Source of the DNA: Desulfobacterales bacterium
GTDB lineage: Bacteria; Desulfobacterota; Desulfobacteria; Desulfobacterales; JAAELO01
DNA length: 64,000 nucleotides
Assembly (NCBI GenBank): GCA_024226555.1
Contig: JAAELO010000386.1
Span: 41,526 to 105,525, forward strand
Reading direction: 5' to 3'
In this document: in pieces, positions 53,740 through 62,859 of the stretch
How the letters are laid out: every line of letters begins with the position of its first letter
Numbering within the stretch: the first letter of the stretch is position 1
The notes under the pieces: generated by a model
Database searches by the model: none
What the model was told of the DNA's origin: nothing
What the model saw: the letters and a program-made list of their open reading frames with translations, nothing else
Translations under genes and position numbers: made by a program

Positions 53740-54996
53740 TTATTTACTAAAAGATTTTATTCCATATTCTTTCTTGTTTCTATCGATCTCAAGTGCTGTT
53801 TTCAATCCCTTATCTCTCAAAACATGAAGTTTGAGACCCACCCGACCCATGTGAAAAAAACGTTTCCCATATTTTTTTAACTCTTTCCGGTTTATCTCAA
53901 ATCCAAGACCGGGAAGTTTTGGTGGAGTGAGAGTTCCATTTTCATGCTTAAAGTGAGTTTTCAAAATGGCATCTCGTTTTTCAACTGTCCAGGATGGTGG
54001 GTTAAGTGGATATTCAAGTGGTTTAGCATCAGCAAAACCACTTGCCAGCATTAGTTGTAGATTAACAGCAAACCCTATTCCATTGGTCCACGTATGGGGT
54101 GTATATATCAAACCGTGTTCCCTGCAAAGTTTTATAACTTCCATTGTTTGCCCTATTCCACCTGCCATAATTGCATCGGGCTGGAAGATATCATAACATT
54201 TTCTCTCAATCATCATCTTAAGTTCTGGTAATCCACCTGAATGAAGTTCTGCGCCACTAATTGGCACTTTGCTGTATTCAGTTAAAGCTGTTTGAGCCTC
54301 ATAATCATCCATGGGTAAAGGTTCTTCAATCCATGAAACTCCAAGATCAGCACAGGCATCGGCAAAATATTTTGCTCTTTCAAGATCCCATAAAGGAGCA
54401 TCGTTTATTATAGTTACACGCCATGCCTGATTTGCATCAACACCAATTTTCATTTTATCGCCCATGGCTTTGCAAACAGCTTCCACCTGTTTTATATCTT
54501 TTTTAACATCAAAGTCGTGAACCCTTAGTTTTACACTTCTAAACCCCTCATCATAACGCTGTTTAACCTCATCCACACGATCTGCGGGTGATTTCACCTC
54601 TCCTGTTGAAGCATAAAGAGAAACATCCTGATGTTTACCACCAAGGATTTCATATACTGGCTTGTTTTCGGTCTTTCCTTTGATATCCCAGAACGCAGGT
54701 TCTATCCAGTGGGATTTTATTCCAAGATAACCTATCTCTCTTATCCTCTGTTGAACAAGACCAATGTCAAGAGCATCTATATCTATTATGTATGGGGCTA
54801 TAACACTACCTAACCCTCTGCGCTCGTTGGCAATTGCAGGGCCCGCAGAAAAGCCTTCTATTCCACTATCCGTAATAACACGGATCAGGTCGAAACGATT
54901 TTCAGTTTGAGGATATCCTGGAATCCAGCTGGGATAAAAAGGTTTATTTAGCGGAACTCTTACATGATAAAGCTCAATACATGATATTTTACTCAT
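53740..54996 (-). CDS. Enolase-superfamily dehydratase/racemase (mandelate-racemase type)
   Basis: ACCGGAGGTTTT precedes the ATG. The 418-residue protein has the two-domain form: a capping domain (about 1-125) and a barrel with metal ligands Asp187 (IGVDANQAW), Glu224 (SWIEEPL) and Glu250 (SGAELHSG). The acid/base candidates are Lys156 (VKLRVHD) and His301 (YTPHTWTNG). This set fits the mandelate racemase/muconate group, with sugar-acid dehydratases likely. The last 60 residues (after about 360) are longer than usual. No neighbouring sugar-acid genes are present, so the substrate cannot be predicted. Confidence 0.8.
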   Translation of the reverse strand: MSKISCIELYHVRVPLNKPFYPSWIPGYPQTENRFDLIRVITDSGIEGFSAGPAIANERRGLGSVIAPYIIDIDALDIGLVQQRIREIGYLGIKSHWIEPAFWDIKGKTENKPVYEILGGKHQDVSLYASTGEVKSPADRVDEVKQRYDEGFRSVKLRVHDFDVKKDIKQVEAVCKAMGDKMKIGVDANQAWRVTIINDAPLWDLERAKYFADACADLGVSWIEEPLPMDDYEAQTALTEYSKVPISGAELHSGGLPELKMMIERKCYDIFQPDAIMAGGIGQTMEVIKLCREHGLIYTPHTWTNGIGFAVNLQLMLASGFADAKPLEYPLNPPSWTVEKRDAILKTHFKHENGTLTPPKLPGLGFEINRKELKKYGKRFFHMGRVGLKLHVLRDKGLKTALEIDRNKKEYGIKSFSK

Positions 54997-55022
54997 AAAA
55001 CCTCCGGTCTATTACTATTTTA

Positions 55023-55255
55023 CTATTTGAAAAAAAAATTCTGGTGCACCAGATCAACCAGATCTGTTAAATTGATATCCTTTTCTTTTCCTACCTGTCC
55101 AAAAGAGTCCTGTGGTTTAAAGCAGGATCAACCTTAAAGTTGTAATATCCACAACATAGTGCATTTTCCCTGTTCTTAGGAAAAGAGGCGTTATTAAAGA
55201 TTCCTTTAGTTTTAAAATAAACTTGTTTATCTACCATTATCACTTTTGAGTTCAT
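55023..55255 (-). pseudogene. Possible remnant of a CCG-domain iron-sulfur protein
   Basis: A 40-codon frame from an ATG at 55255 contains PKNRENALCCGYYNFKVDP, reminiscent of the CCG motif in GlcF/HdrB-type proteins. It ends early, but the next frame continues with SFGQVGKEKDINLTDLVDLV and HQNFFFK-stop, similar to C-termini of such proteins. One frameshift would join them. The rest of the gene is absent. Evidence is weak. Confidence 0.3.
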
Positions 55256-55272
55256 TCTTTTTTTGTGATTTT

Positions 55273-55312
55273 AGGAAATCTCTAATAACTACTCTTTTTT
55301 CTGTTTTGTTTA
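55273..55312. repeat. MITE left end remnant
   Basis: AGGAAATCTCTAATAACTACTC and TTTTGTTTATCGG follow the reverse orientation of the family. The right half is missing. It lies just upstream of the possible CCG remnant. Confidence 0.45.
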
Positions 55313-55349
55313 TCGGAAAAATATAAAGAATTTACCTTTTCCTGAGATT

Positions 55350-56114
55350 CTATTTTTCAGAAAAACCTGAATTTTTTATACGTTTCATAGTCCCATCAGC
55401 TTCCATTTCCAGAATTGCTTTATTCACTTGAGGAATAAATCGTTTTGCCGATGATTTTTTAGAAAAAGAGATGAACCAATCACGCCTTGATATTTCTTTA
55501 TCTCCTACAAAAATCAGATCCTGCCACCCGTTAGTTTTAATAACATTATTTGCTACAAAATCATTACTTATGAAGAAATCAATTTTTCTTTTAATCAAGG
55601 ATTTGAAATTATGAATCTCTCTGGTAACGGTTACAGGTTTAATCCTACCCTGAGTAATCAATAAATCAAATGCCGGATTAATACTATAGGAATGAACCTT
55701 ACCATATTTATACTTTATTAGATCTTCATAGGTTTTCCAAATAATACCTTTTGGATTCTTTTCTTTTGAATAGACTATCACATGTCGTCCTGAAAAAACA
55801 GGCAGTGTGTATTCCATGAATTTTTCCCGTTCAGGATTTTTATAGATTAGCAAGATACCGTCTTTTCTACCCATGCGTACTTCAACCATTAAACGAGCCC
55901 AGGAGAGTAATTGAACTTCTAATGTGGCTTCAGGAATACGACGAAATATTTCATGGGCAATTTCTACAGCAATGCCTTTAGTTGTTATTGTCTCCTCTAT
56001 TCCTAAAGCAAAAGGGGGATAAGGTTCAATCACCAGAACTACCCTGGTTTGAGAATGAGTTTGTACTGTAAAAAAAAAGACTATAGAAAAAATGGTAATT
56101 AAAGTAAATTTCAT
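55350..56114 (-). CDS. Periplasmic solute-binding protein (SBP_bac_3)
   Basis: GAAGGAGTGAATT precedes the ATG. A signal peptide (about 1-21, ending THSQT) is followed by VVLVIEPYPPFALG, KGIAVEIAHEIFRRI, and RMGRKDGILLIYKNPEREKFMEYTLPVF with the ligand Arg region. The second lobe has YGKVHSYSINPAFD. The 254-residue length matches free-standing binding proteins that act as sensors or with amino-acid ABC transporters. No transporter genes are near. It is a paralogue of the protein at 57246-57983 in style, with low identity. Confidence 0.8.
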   Translation of the reverse strand: MKFTLITIFSIVFFFTVQTHSQTRVVLVIEPYPPFALGIEETITTKGIAVEIAHEIFRRIPEATLEVQLLSWARLMVEVRMGRKDGILLIYKNPEREKFMEYTLPVFSGRHVIVYSKEKNPKGIIWKTYEDLIKYKYGKVHSYSINPAFDLLITQGRIKPVTVTREIHNFKSLIKRKIDFFISNDFVANNVIKTNGWQDLIFVGDKEISRRDWFISFSKKSSAKRFIPQVNKAILEMEADGTMKRIKNSGFSEK

Positions 56115-56372
56115 AATTCACTCCTTCGAAAAGGTTTCCTTATATGATTTTTTTTATTGGATAGAAATAATAATATTTTTAATTGTTAGAAGCCAACTTA
56201 ATAACAGAGTAACGTTTTTCTATTTATAAATCAAGGCATTACTCAAGCTGGTGTTTTTTGATCTCTTAGAGGGTAAGAAAGGCGATTTTGTTATAGCTCT
56301 GACAAAACTATCACTATCTTAAAATGGGATGAAAAGCGTAGTTAAAAAAGCAGGAATAAATATTAGTCTTTA

Positions 56373-56500
56373 GGGAACCTCTAATAATTAGAATTTTTGA
56401 TAAAATACAAGGCATGACCAAAAATAACGAACCGATTTTACAGCAGTTTTTTTGGTAATAACGAAGTATTTCGCAAAAAGAGCAGTTATTAGAGATTCCC
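56373..56500. repeat. MITE-like element, full copy (128 bp) with TTTA target duplication
   Basis: GGGAACCTCTAATAATTAG and GCAGTTATTAGAGATTCCC are the ends. TTTA lies directly before (56369-56372) and after (56501-56504). A second right end (CAGTTATTAGGGATTCCC) ends at 56615. They occupy most of the gene-free stretch 56115-56681. The non-palindromic flank is evidence for transposition rather than for a longer terminal repeat. Confidence 0.85.
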
Positions 56501-56681
56501 TTTATTTTTTATTCCAGAGATAGCGACCATTTTCTTAAAAAGACTTAGAGTTTTACTAAAGTTTCTATTTTTGTTATATATGTGTTTCTCAAAAAGATCA
56601 GTTATTAGGGATTCCCTCAAATCCAAAAGAAAAAGGTGTAGAACTACCATACAAAACTACTGATTTAAAAAAGGAGAGATT

Positions 56682-57077
56682 ATGAAAAATATTATAGTAT
56701 CAATAGTAGTTGTATTATCGTTGATAGGCTGCAATGGTTTGGCTTCAAAAAATAATACAGATTTGAAAAATAATACTGTATATGTAAACCTTCTGGTATC
56801 GAACTTGTCGTATGCAATTTGGAGAGTAGACATACGAGCAATTAATCAAATTTTAGAAAATGGGATAGCTTTGGATCGGTGTGTTTACATTGATGTTACT
56901 GAAGCCAATAGTAAAGTTCCAAACTATAAAGTTATTAAAAAAGGTTATGAAAACATTCAAAACACCATTGAAAACATAAGTCCAAAATTCTCCGTTCTTA
57001 AACAAAAGATTTATAAAAATCAAAATAGCAAAGAAATGTTAATAGGTAAGATAAGAGTAATATTTCTTAAGCGGTAA
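56682..57077 (+). CDS. Small predicted lipoprotein, 131 aa
   Basis: AAAAAAGGAGAGATT precedes the ATG. A signal sequence with lipobox VLSLIGC (Cys17) is followed by a mature part of about 115 residues with mixed strands and helices (NTVYVNLLVSNLSYAIWRVD, and later NIQNTIENISPKFSVLKQKI). No family is recognised. It lies alone between MITE-type ends, on the opposite strand to its neighbours. Confidence 0.65.
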   Translation: MKNIIVSIVVVLSLIGCNGLASKNNTDLKNNTVYVNLLVSNLSYAIWRVDIRAINQILENGIALDRCVYIDVTEANSKVPNYKVIKKGYENIQNTIENISPKFSVLKQKIYKNQNSKEMLIGKIRVIFLKR

Positions 57078-57084
57078 AAAAGAG

Positions 57085-57206
57085 GGCTGATCATGAAAAA
57101 ATAGATAGCGGATTCGTTTACAAAAAAGGTTTTACTTTATAAAGTTTACAGTTTTTTTATCGAAATAACGCCGTAGGTCGATTAAAAGGCAGTTATTAGA
57201 GATTCC
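57085..57206. repeat. MITE-like element, right part
   Basis: ATCGAAATAACGCCGTAGGTCGATTAAAAGGCAGTTATTAGAGATTCCC matches the right half of the family; the left end is not clear. It lies between two convergent genes. Confidence 0.55.
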
Positions 57207-57245
57207 CTTAGTATTGATTCTAATAGATATTAGAGGTTGCAACGA

Positions 57246-57983
57246 TTACTTCGGAAAATATTTGAGAAAGATCCGTTTATAAGTTCCATTCTCTTTCAGT
57301 TTATTAAGTGCGGATTGTAAGCGATTAACTGTTTCATCAGGGGTCAGTTTATTAATTCCCATATAGCCAAAAGTTTCATCCATTAAATAAGCTTTTTCAA
57401 ACAAACTGAGATCTTCACCTATTTTTTTTAATCTGTGAACTAACGTAGGCTCCGCCATCACCATTAATTCGATGTGTCCATGCTTGAGCATTTTTATTAA
57501 TTGTTCTTCACGAGAGACCAGATAAACATTTTTCCATTTAACAAACTCCGGTTTTGCTAATAATTTTTGAGTTATTGCAAACTCTCGAACCAGACCCAGT
57601 TTATAGTTTGAGGCATCTTCAATTTTATTAATCTTAATCCCGGTACTCGACTTCAGTTTATATGTATATCCACGACTTGAACTAATCGGACCTACCCATT
57701 TAAAAAGATTTTCACGTACAGAATTCCTCACCATGGAATAAATCACTACATTTTTATGATTTAAAGCCATCTTATAAGCTCGAGCCCAGGGATAGGATAC
57801 GGGATTTCCTTTAATCCCGGCTTCCTTCAGAACAGCTTCAACCACTTCTGTTGAACATCCAGTGATTTTCCCATTCTCAGTATAGTTAAAAGGAGGAAAT
57901 TCTTCAGTTACTATCTCGAGTGATTCAGCATAAACTATACTTGCGGCTAACATAGATACAGTTAATAAAATAAATGATTTCAC
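57246..57983 (-). CDS. Periplasmic solute-binding protein (SBP_bac_3)
   Basis: A GTG start follows CAGGAGGGTTCT. The signal peptide ends near VYAES. SLEIVTEEFPPFNYTENGKI and GCSTEVVEAVLKEAGI, SYPWARAYKMALNHKN and RENLFKWVGPI are typical for the amino-acid binding SBP_bac_3 family. The last lobe ends with NGTYKRIFLKYFP. It is 245 residues long and alone, without permease. It may feed a sensor or a distant transporter. Confidence 0.8.
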   Translation of the reverse strand: MKSFILLTVSMLAASIVYAESLEIVTEEFPPFNYTENGKITGCSTEVVEAVLKEAGIKGNPVSYPWARAYKMALNHKNVVIYSMVRNSVRENLFKWVGPISSSRGYTYKLKSSTGIKINKIEDASNYKLGLVREFAITQKLLAKPEFVKWKNVYLVSREEQLIKMLKHGHIELMVMAEPTLVHRLKKIGEDLSLFEKAYLMDETFGYMGINKLTPDETVNRLQSALNKLKENGTYKRIFLKYFPK

Positions 57984-58261
57984 AGAACCCTCCTGATTTG
58001 AGAACCTACAAGATTATTCATATTTTTTTATTAAGATAGCAGCAATTATAGATGAAAAATACCGATTTAATATAATAATGAAGGAAATTAAGTAATAAAT
58101 CAATGGTTTTAAGATGTCTTCTAAAAACGTTTTCTGGTATTGATACAATCTCAGGCCTGATAATTATGCTTGAAATTGGTGATATGTGTAAAGCCAATGT
58201 ATTTTAATTTTGACTTAATCTTTAATAGGCCCCCCTTGTCGTTTTAAGAGAACTGCACTTT

Positions 58262-59239
58262 TCAGGTATTAGATCTCTCCCAGCTTTCAAATATTTTGCG
58301 GTGACATATCTCTATTTTTTTGAGATCTTCTCTGCTGAATAACTTAATTACATTTTCTTCCGATGGTTTTTTTATTGCCTCCAGTAAAAAAGACAACCAC
58401 TCCTTTCCACTTTTTAAATTGATACGCGCGGCATTTGTTGAAACCATCCCGTAGATATCCTCTTCCCCATAATTTTCATATATGTAACTAATACTCTCAA
58501 TTATTAATTCTCCAAACCTGCTTCTACTTTCAATTGCTTCTAATCTTTTTCCGATTAATTCGGCATCATGGCAACATTCTGAGAAAATTATATATAAAAT
58601 TCTGCTTGTTAGCTCTTCAGGTGAATTTTGACTGATTGCAGTCACAGGGTCTTTAGAAACCTCTTCATATACAGGAGGTAAACGTGTAAGCAATTTGCCT
58701 TTTAAGTCTCCCCTGCATTTATCATCAATCTCTTCCATGGATTCAACTAAAAGATCTGATTGGAAATAGTTTGGTAAATCCCTATGATGCATACCCGGCC
58801 CCAATATCCCTTTTTTAGCGGAATCAACCAAAACTTCAACTATCATATCATTATTTTCAGAAATGCTTCTCTTTAAACCCATTTCATCAAGCCCATAAAG
58901 CACAAGATAATCCTGCTGAGAGAAGTCTTTTACTATCAGACTGACTGCTAAACAATTAAATGGAGCAATTTTCCACAAATAATAAAAGATATGACTGTAT
59001 GGAACAAGAAGATTTTCGTTATTCCCCAGCGCATGGCCAAGAAAAGCCTCAAAATCTGTGAAATATTTATTTGAAGCAACCCTTTCAAGATCATAAACAG
59101 ATATAGTTTCATCTATTTTTTCTTCGCCAATAGTTATATTTCCGAGTTTAGTTCCAAGATATTTATTCAACACTTCAAGACTTTCTTTATGTGCCTTATT
59201 TTCCCAGAGAACTTTTGCTTCACAAAATATATTTTTCAT
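58262..59239 (-). CDS. Unknown helical protein, 325 aa
   Basis: AGAGAGGATAGTA lies before the ATG at 59239; an ATG at 59329 would add a stretch without a ribosome site. The protein appears all-helical and soluble, with SKDPVTAISQNSPEELTSRI, a SECCHDAELIGKR motif and a C-terminal KIFESWERSN. No family is recognised. The genes divergent from it encode a TPR-like protein and an RNA ligase. A role in the same process is possible but unsupported. The gap 57984-58261 shows nothing. Confidence 0.5.
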   Translation of the reverse strand: MKNIFCEAKVLWENKAHKESLEVLNKYLGTKLGNITIGEEKIDETISVYDLERVASNKYFTDFEAFLGHALGNNENLLVPYSHIFYYLWKIAPFNCLAVSLIVKDFSQQDYLVLYGLDEMGLKRSISENNDMIVEVLVDSAKKGILGPGMHHRDLPNYFQSDLLVESMEEIDDKCRGDLKGKLLTRLPPVYEEVSKDPVTAISQNSPEELTSRILYIIFSECCHDAELIGKRLEAIESRSRFGELIIESISYIYENYGEEDIYGMVSTNAARINLKSGKEWLSFLLEAIKKPSEENVIKLFSREDLKKIEICHRKIFESWERSNT

Positions 59240-59423
59240 TACTATCCTCTCTCTTCTTAGGTTTACCTTTTCATCATAACTTATCAGATAATAAGAATAC
59301 AGTATAATTTTCTGGGCATTTATTAGCATTGCTTAACCATTAATGGGTGACCCTCTTTTTTTTATGCACTATCTGGATAGCCATTCAATTGTTTTCTTTC
59401 TTTTACCGACAAATTTAATACAA

Positions 59424-59553
59424 GGGAACCTCTAATATCTTGATTTTTGATTGAAATACAAGGCTGAAAAATAAATAAAGAGGCGAATTTACTACAGTTT
59501 ATTATTTAGAAGAACGCCGTAGTTAGGTCAAAGGATAGTTATTAGAGGTTCCC
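59424..59553. repeat. MITE-like element, full copy (130 bp) with ACAA target duplication
   Basis: GGGAACCTCTAATATCTTG and GATAGTTATTAGAGGTTCCC are the ends; ACAA lies directly before (59420-59423) and after (59554-59557). It is between the divergent unknown and TPR-like genes. Confidence 0.85.
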
Positions 59554-59675
59554 ACAATAGAAAGTTATGCATTTCACATATTCATTTCAGCATTTTCATG
59601 TTAAAAGTAATCTGTGTATTTTTTTTAAACATTTCGGCCAAAACAAACAAAACTAAAGCCTTTTGTTTATATGCA

Positions 59676-59691
59676 ATTATTAGAGGTTTCC
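59676..59691 (+). promoter_or_regulatory. MITE right-end remnant acting as ribosome-binding site
   Basis: AATTATTAGAGGTTTCC is a family right end. Its AGAGG lies five bases before the ATG at 59692 and is the only Shine-Dalgarno-like sequence for that gene. Confidence 0.55.
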
Positions 59692-61611
59692 ATGTATGTA
59701 ATTGAAATTAATAACACTGAAAAGAACTGGATAGTAGCACTCTGCAGAGAAAAGAAAAAGTGCGGTGAATATTTCGATAAACTTCCGGAAGCATTGAAAC
59801 ATAAAGCTCTAAAATATGAAATCCCCATAAATGACTACCCACTGTTTATTATAGAAAACTGTTCTGATTATCAGCCTGAAAACTATTTTGAATTTACTGA
59901 TATTGAAGGTTTAAATGAAAAGGTAAAACTTCTTAAAGGTGAAAAGCAGGATTCTGACTATGTATATTTCAGATATTACTACAGGAGCAGGGATTATTTC
60001 CAGCTGTCATGTGAAAGCGATTTCATGTTAAATCTGGAACACACAGAAGTAACAAATGAAATCGTTGAGAGTTCTGATGGTATTACTCTTTTCGGAGAAA
60101 AAATTGATGATGCAGTCTATGAGTATAGTCTTGATAAACTGGACTCAATCTTTGAAAAGTGTAATTCTGATTATGAGAAAAACCTTCTGGCTGAAGGTTA
60201 CCAAAGCCTTTTCTGGACTATGAATTACGATTATGCATGCGGTAAAATCTATGGTATTGAAGAACTTAATCCCATGGTAGATAAGATTGAAAACCTCACA
60301 GATAAAAAGCATTGGAATGAACGTAGCACTGCTAAAGACGCGGTATTTGAACACTCTGCAAAGTCATTATATGAAAGTGCCGGGAAAGATTTGGACGCTG
60401 CATTAGAGTCTTATAAAAATTATCTCAGGGCTGAACCTGAAGAAACTACAGAGATTCTGAGATGCATTGCATTATGTTATCAAACTGCTTTTGAATATCT
60501 TCCTGAAAACTCTTTTAAATACTGGTTAGCAGCGGTTAAGTCGGTTCTTGAAGCAATAGAAATTGACCCTCTGTGTGGTTCATGGAGCCTATATCTTAAA
60601 CTAATATATGTACCTGTAAATGATAATTCTCAGGAATTGAAGAATTCAGATCACGATCAAATAGCTATGGAGCAGCGCAAAGCTCAAAACAAGATAAAGG
60701 ATTTCATAAACTCAAATGATAATGGAGATGAAGCTTATAGCCAAACCATTACATCTGCGTTTAATGGATTAAGAGATACACTGGAATGGAATAAAAATGA
60801 TCTGTCTATATTCCCTGAATCTTTATATATAAAATGGCTTAATAGATCTGCTTATGTGACTGAAAAAAAGAGTTCAATACATAAATTACTGGAAAATGCT
60901 TCCTTTCTTCGAAAAGAGGGAGTTCGTTACAACAGACTGGACTTAATAGAAAATGCTATAAAAACATACAAAAGTTCAATTGATGACCTTGAAAATCCTG
61001 CTTTTGAGATTCATTACTGTGCAGAATCTTTTAAAGATATGTCTAAAATATTAAGAAACACTGGTGATACTGTTAAAACAGATGAAGCTTTACAATCTGC
61101 CATAGATATCTATTCCCGGAATTTATCAATTGTAAAATCAAATTATTCTGTATATTCGCATTACTCAGTATTTATGGAGTACTGTTATCTGCATGATGCC
61201 AATGTCTCAAAATTAACTTTGGAGGAACTGGAAGAGATCGCAAAAGAGGTTGAGAAAATGGGAGATGGATATTACAGCACTCCTATCTTTTTAAGAATGC
61301 GATTAGCTCTTTACAGAAGAGACGAAGACAAAGCCATCCATCTCTTAACAAAAGCTTTGATAGCGTTTGAATTGTGCATTGACAAAGATATTGATAAATT
61401 GATTGACCTTTTTAAAAACTCACCTATCCCAAAATTCAATGAATTTTTATCCTCTACCAGAAAGTTTTTTAAACAGGTTAGAAAAGGTTATTATTTAAAT
61501 ACTGAATTGAAATGGAAGCAGATTGAAAGCTTATCTTTTGAGGAAATCAATAGTTACTGGTCAGAAAGAATGGAATTTCTGAAAAACAGAAAACCATTGG
61601 ACATGAAGTAA
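59692..61611 (+). CDS. TPR-like repeat protein, 639 aa, unknown function
   Basis: I chose the ATG at 59692 (AGAGG five bases before); an upstream in-frame ATG at 59671 would start inside the repeat end. The N-terminal 160 residues are acidic and mixed. From about 200 onward the protein is helical with TPR-like pairs (DLDAALESYKNYLRAEPEET, ILRCIALCYQTAFEYLPENS and later AIDIYSRNLSIVKSNYSVYS). No enzyme motif was found. The RNA ligase gene follows after 38 bp on the same strand, suggesting a joint function, for example as a scaffold. No family name. Confidence 0.55.
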   Translation: MYVIEINNTEKNWIVALCREKKKCGEYFDKLPEALKHKALKYEIPINDYPLFIIENCSDYQPENYFEFTDIEGLNEKVKLLKGEKQDSDYVYFRYYYRSRDYFQLSCESDFMLNLEHTEVTNEIVESSDGITLFGEKIDDAVYEYSLDKLDSIFEKCNSDYEKNLLAEGYQSLFWTMNYDYACGKIYGIEELNPMVDKIENLTDKKHWNERSTAKDAVFEHSAKSLYESAGKDLDAALESYKNYLRAEPEETTEILRCIALCYQTAFEYLPENSFKYWLAAVKSVLEAIEIDPLCGSWSLYLKLIYVPVNDNSQELKNSDHDQIAMEQRKAQNKIKDFINSNDNGDEAYSQTITSAFNGLRDTLEWNKNDLSIFPESLYIKWLNRSAYVTEKKSSIHKLLENASFLRKEGVRYNRLDLIENAIKTYKSSIDDLENPAFEIHYCAESFKDMSKILRNTGDTVKTDEALQSAIDIYSRNLSIVKSNYSVYSHYSVFMEYCYLHDANVSKLTLEELEEIAKEVEKMGDGYYSTPIFLRMRLALYRRDEDKAIHLLTKALIAFELCIDKDIDKLIDLFKNSPIPKFNEFLSSTRKFFKQVRKGYYLNTELKWKQIESLSFEEINSYWSERMEFLKNRKPLDMK

Positions 61612-61649
61612 AAAACGGCCATTCAGAGGGAATAAACAATAAATACAGG

Positions 61650-62795
61650 ATGTATTCAAAAAAAGATATGAAACACATTGCTTTAAAATATGATTTTGAT
61701 TCACTGCTTGAAGGTCTGGAGACTGAGATTAGAAAGGGTTATATCAATAGAAATGATAAAAAGGAACTCACTCTTTATAACTACAAAGAGTGCTGTCACT
61801 ATGATAAAGCCTGGAACGATTTCTCAATTGCAGCTCGTGGATTAATTCTTCACATACCATCTGGAAAAATTGTAGCATTACCATTTCCGAAGTTCTTCAA
61901 TTATGGCGAGATGTCCAGAGAAATTCCTGAACTCCCTTTTTCAATTGCTGAAAAACTTGATGGATCATTAGGTGTTTTGTATTTCTGGGGTGAAGAGTGG
62001 CATGTCAACACCAGAGGTTCCTTTGATTCATTACAGGGAAAGTGGGCTAAAAAATGGATCGGTAATAATATAAATACTAATGAACTTAATACAAACCACA
62101 CCTATCTTGTTGAAATAATAATAAAAGAAAACCGTATAGTTATAAACTATGACTATGAGGGTTTGGTTTTGCTGTCAGCATTTAAATTAACAAATGGAGA
62201 AGAGCTTGATAAAAAAGAACTTGATAAAATAGCAATAAGTTCGGGGTTAAAAAGACCTGATTTTTTTGACTACACATTTAATGAATTACTTGATGTTGTT
62301 AAAACTTTGAAAGCAAATCAGGAGGGTTTTGTTTTAAAGTTTTCAAACGGCTTGTATTTAAAGATAAAAGGTGAAGAGTATTGCAGAGTTCATCGATCAA
62401 TATCAGATGTTACTCCTTTAGGGGTTTGGCGTGCACTGATGAAACTTGATGATCTGGAAAAAATAAGAAAAAAACTTCCTGAAGAGTACAGAGTAGATTT
62501 CAACAATCTGGTTAAAATAATAAACGATAATATTAATCTATATTTAGAAGAGATAAAAAAAGATTATGAAAAAACTAAAGACCTGACTGATAAAGAACTT
62601 GGTTTAAGGTTAAAAGAATTCAGTGGAATATCAGGTAAATTTCTTTTTGATATGAGAAAAATTGACTTCTTAAACAGAGTGAAAGTACGAGGGGGTATCA
62701 GAGATAAATTTTTCAGAATATTTCGTCCTACAGGAAATGTTCTTGATGGTTACGTTCCAACCGGTGCTTTAAATCGCTTTAATGATGAAGGATAA
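61650..62795 (+). CDS. T4 Rnl1-type RNA ligase
   Basis: The 381-residue protein has the nucleotidyltransferase motifs of ATP-dependent RNA ligases. Motif I is EKLDGSLG with Lys102 as the AMP acceptor; an upstream ARGLILH is present; motif III/IIIa is TYLVEIIIKENRIVINY; motif IV is QEGFVLKF; motif V is LYLKIKGEEYCR. The E-x-x-x-x-x-N-R-I-V pattern fits T4 RNA ligase 1, which seals broken tRNA. The C-terminus (about 255-381) is helical, as in Rnl1. No polynucleotide kinase gene is adjacent. The initiating ATG has only a weak AGG in front. It could repair RNA cleaved by a toxin or take part in a regulated RNA circuit. Confidence 0.75.
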   Translation: MYSKKDMKHIALKYDFDSLLEGLETEIRKGYINRNDKKELTLYNYKECCHYDKAWNDFSIAARGLILHIPSGKIVALPFPKFFNYGEMSREIPELPFSIAEKLDGSLGVLYFWGEEWHVNTRGSFDSLQGKWAKKWIGNNINTNELNTNHTYLVEIIIKENRIVINYDYEGLVLLSAFKLTNGEELDKKELDKIAISSGLKRPDFFDYTFNELLDVVKTLKANQEGFVLKFSNGLYLKIKGEEYCRVHRSISDVTPLGVWRALMKLDDLEKIRKKLPEEYRVDFNNLVKIINDNINLYLEEIKKDYEKTKDLTDKELGLRLKEFSGISGKFLFDMRKIDFLNRVKVRGGIRDKFFRIFRPTGNVLDGYVPTGALNRFNDEG

Positions 62796-62801
62796 GATTA
62801 T

Positions 62802-62816
62802 CTATTAGAGATTCCC
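62802..62816. repeat. MITE right-end remnant
   Basis: CTATTAGAGATTCCC lies seven bases behind the ligase stop codon, without a matching left end nearby. Confidence 0.5.
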
Positions 62817-62859
62817 ATCAATCTCAAGTTTCTTGTTAACCTGTCTTTTCAGAAATTGT

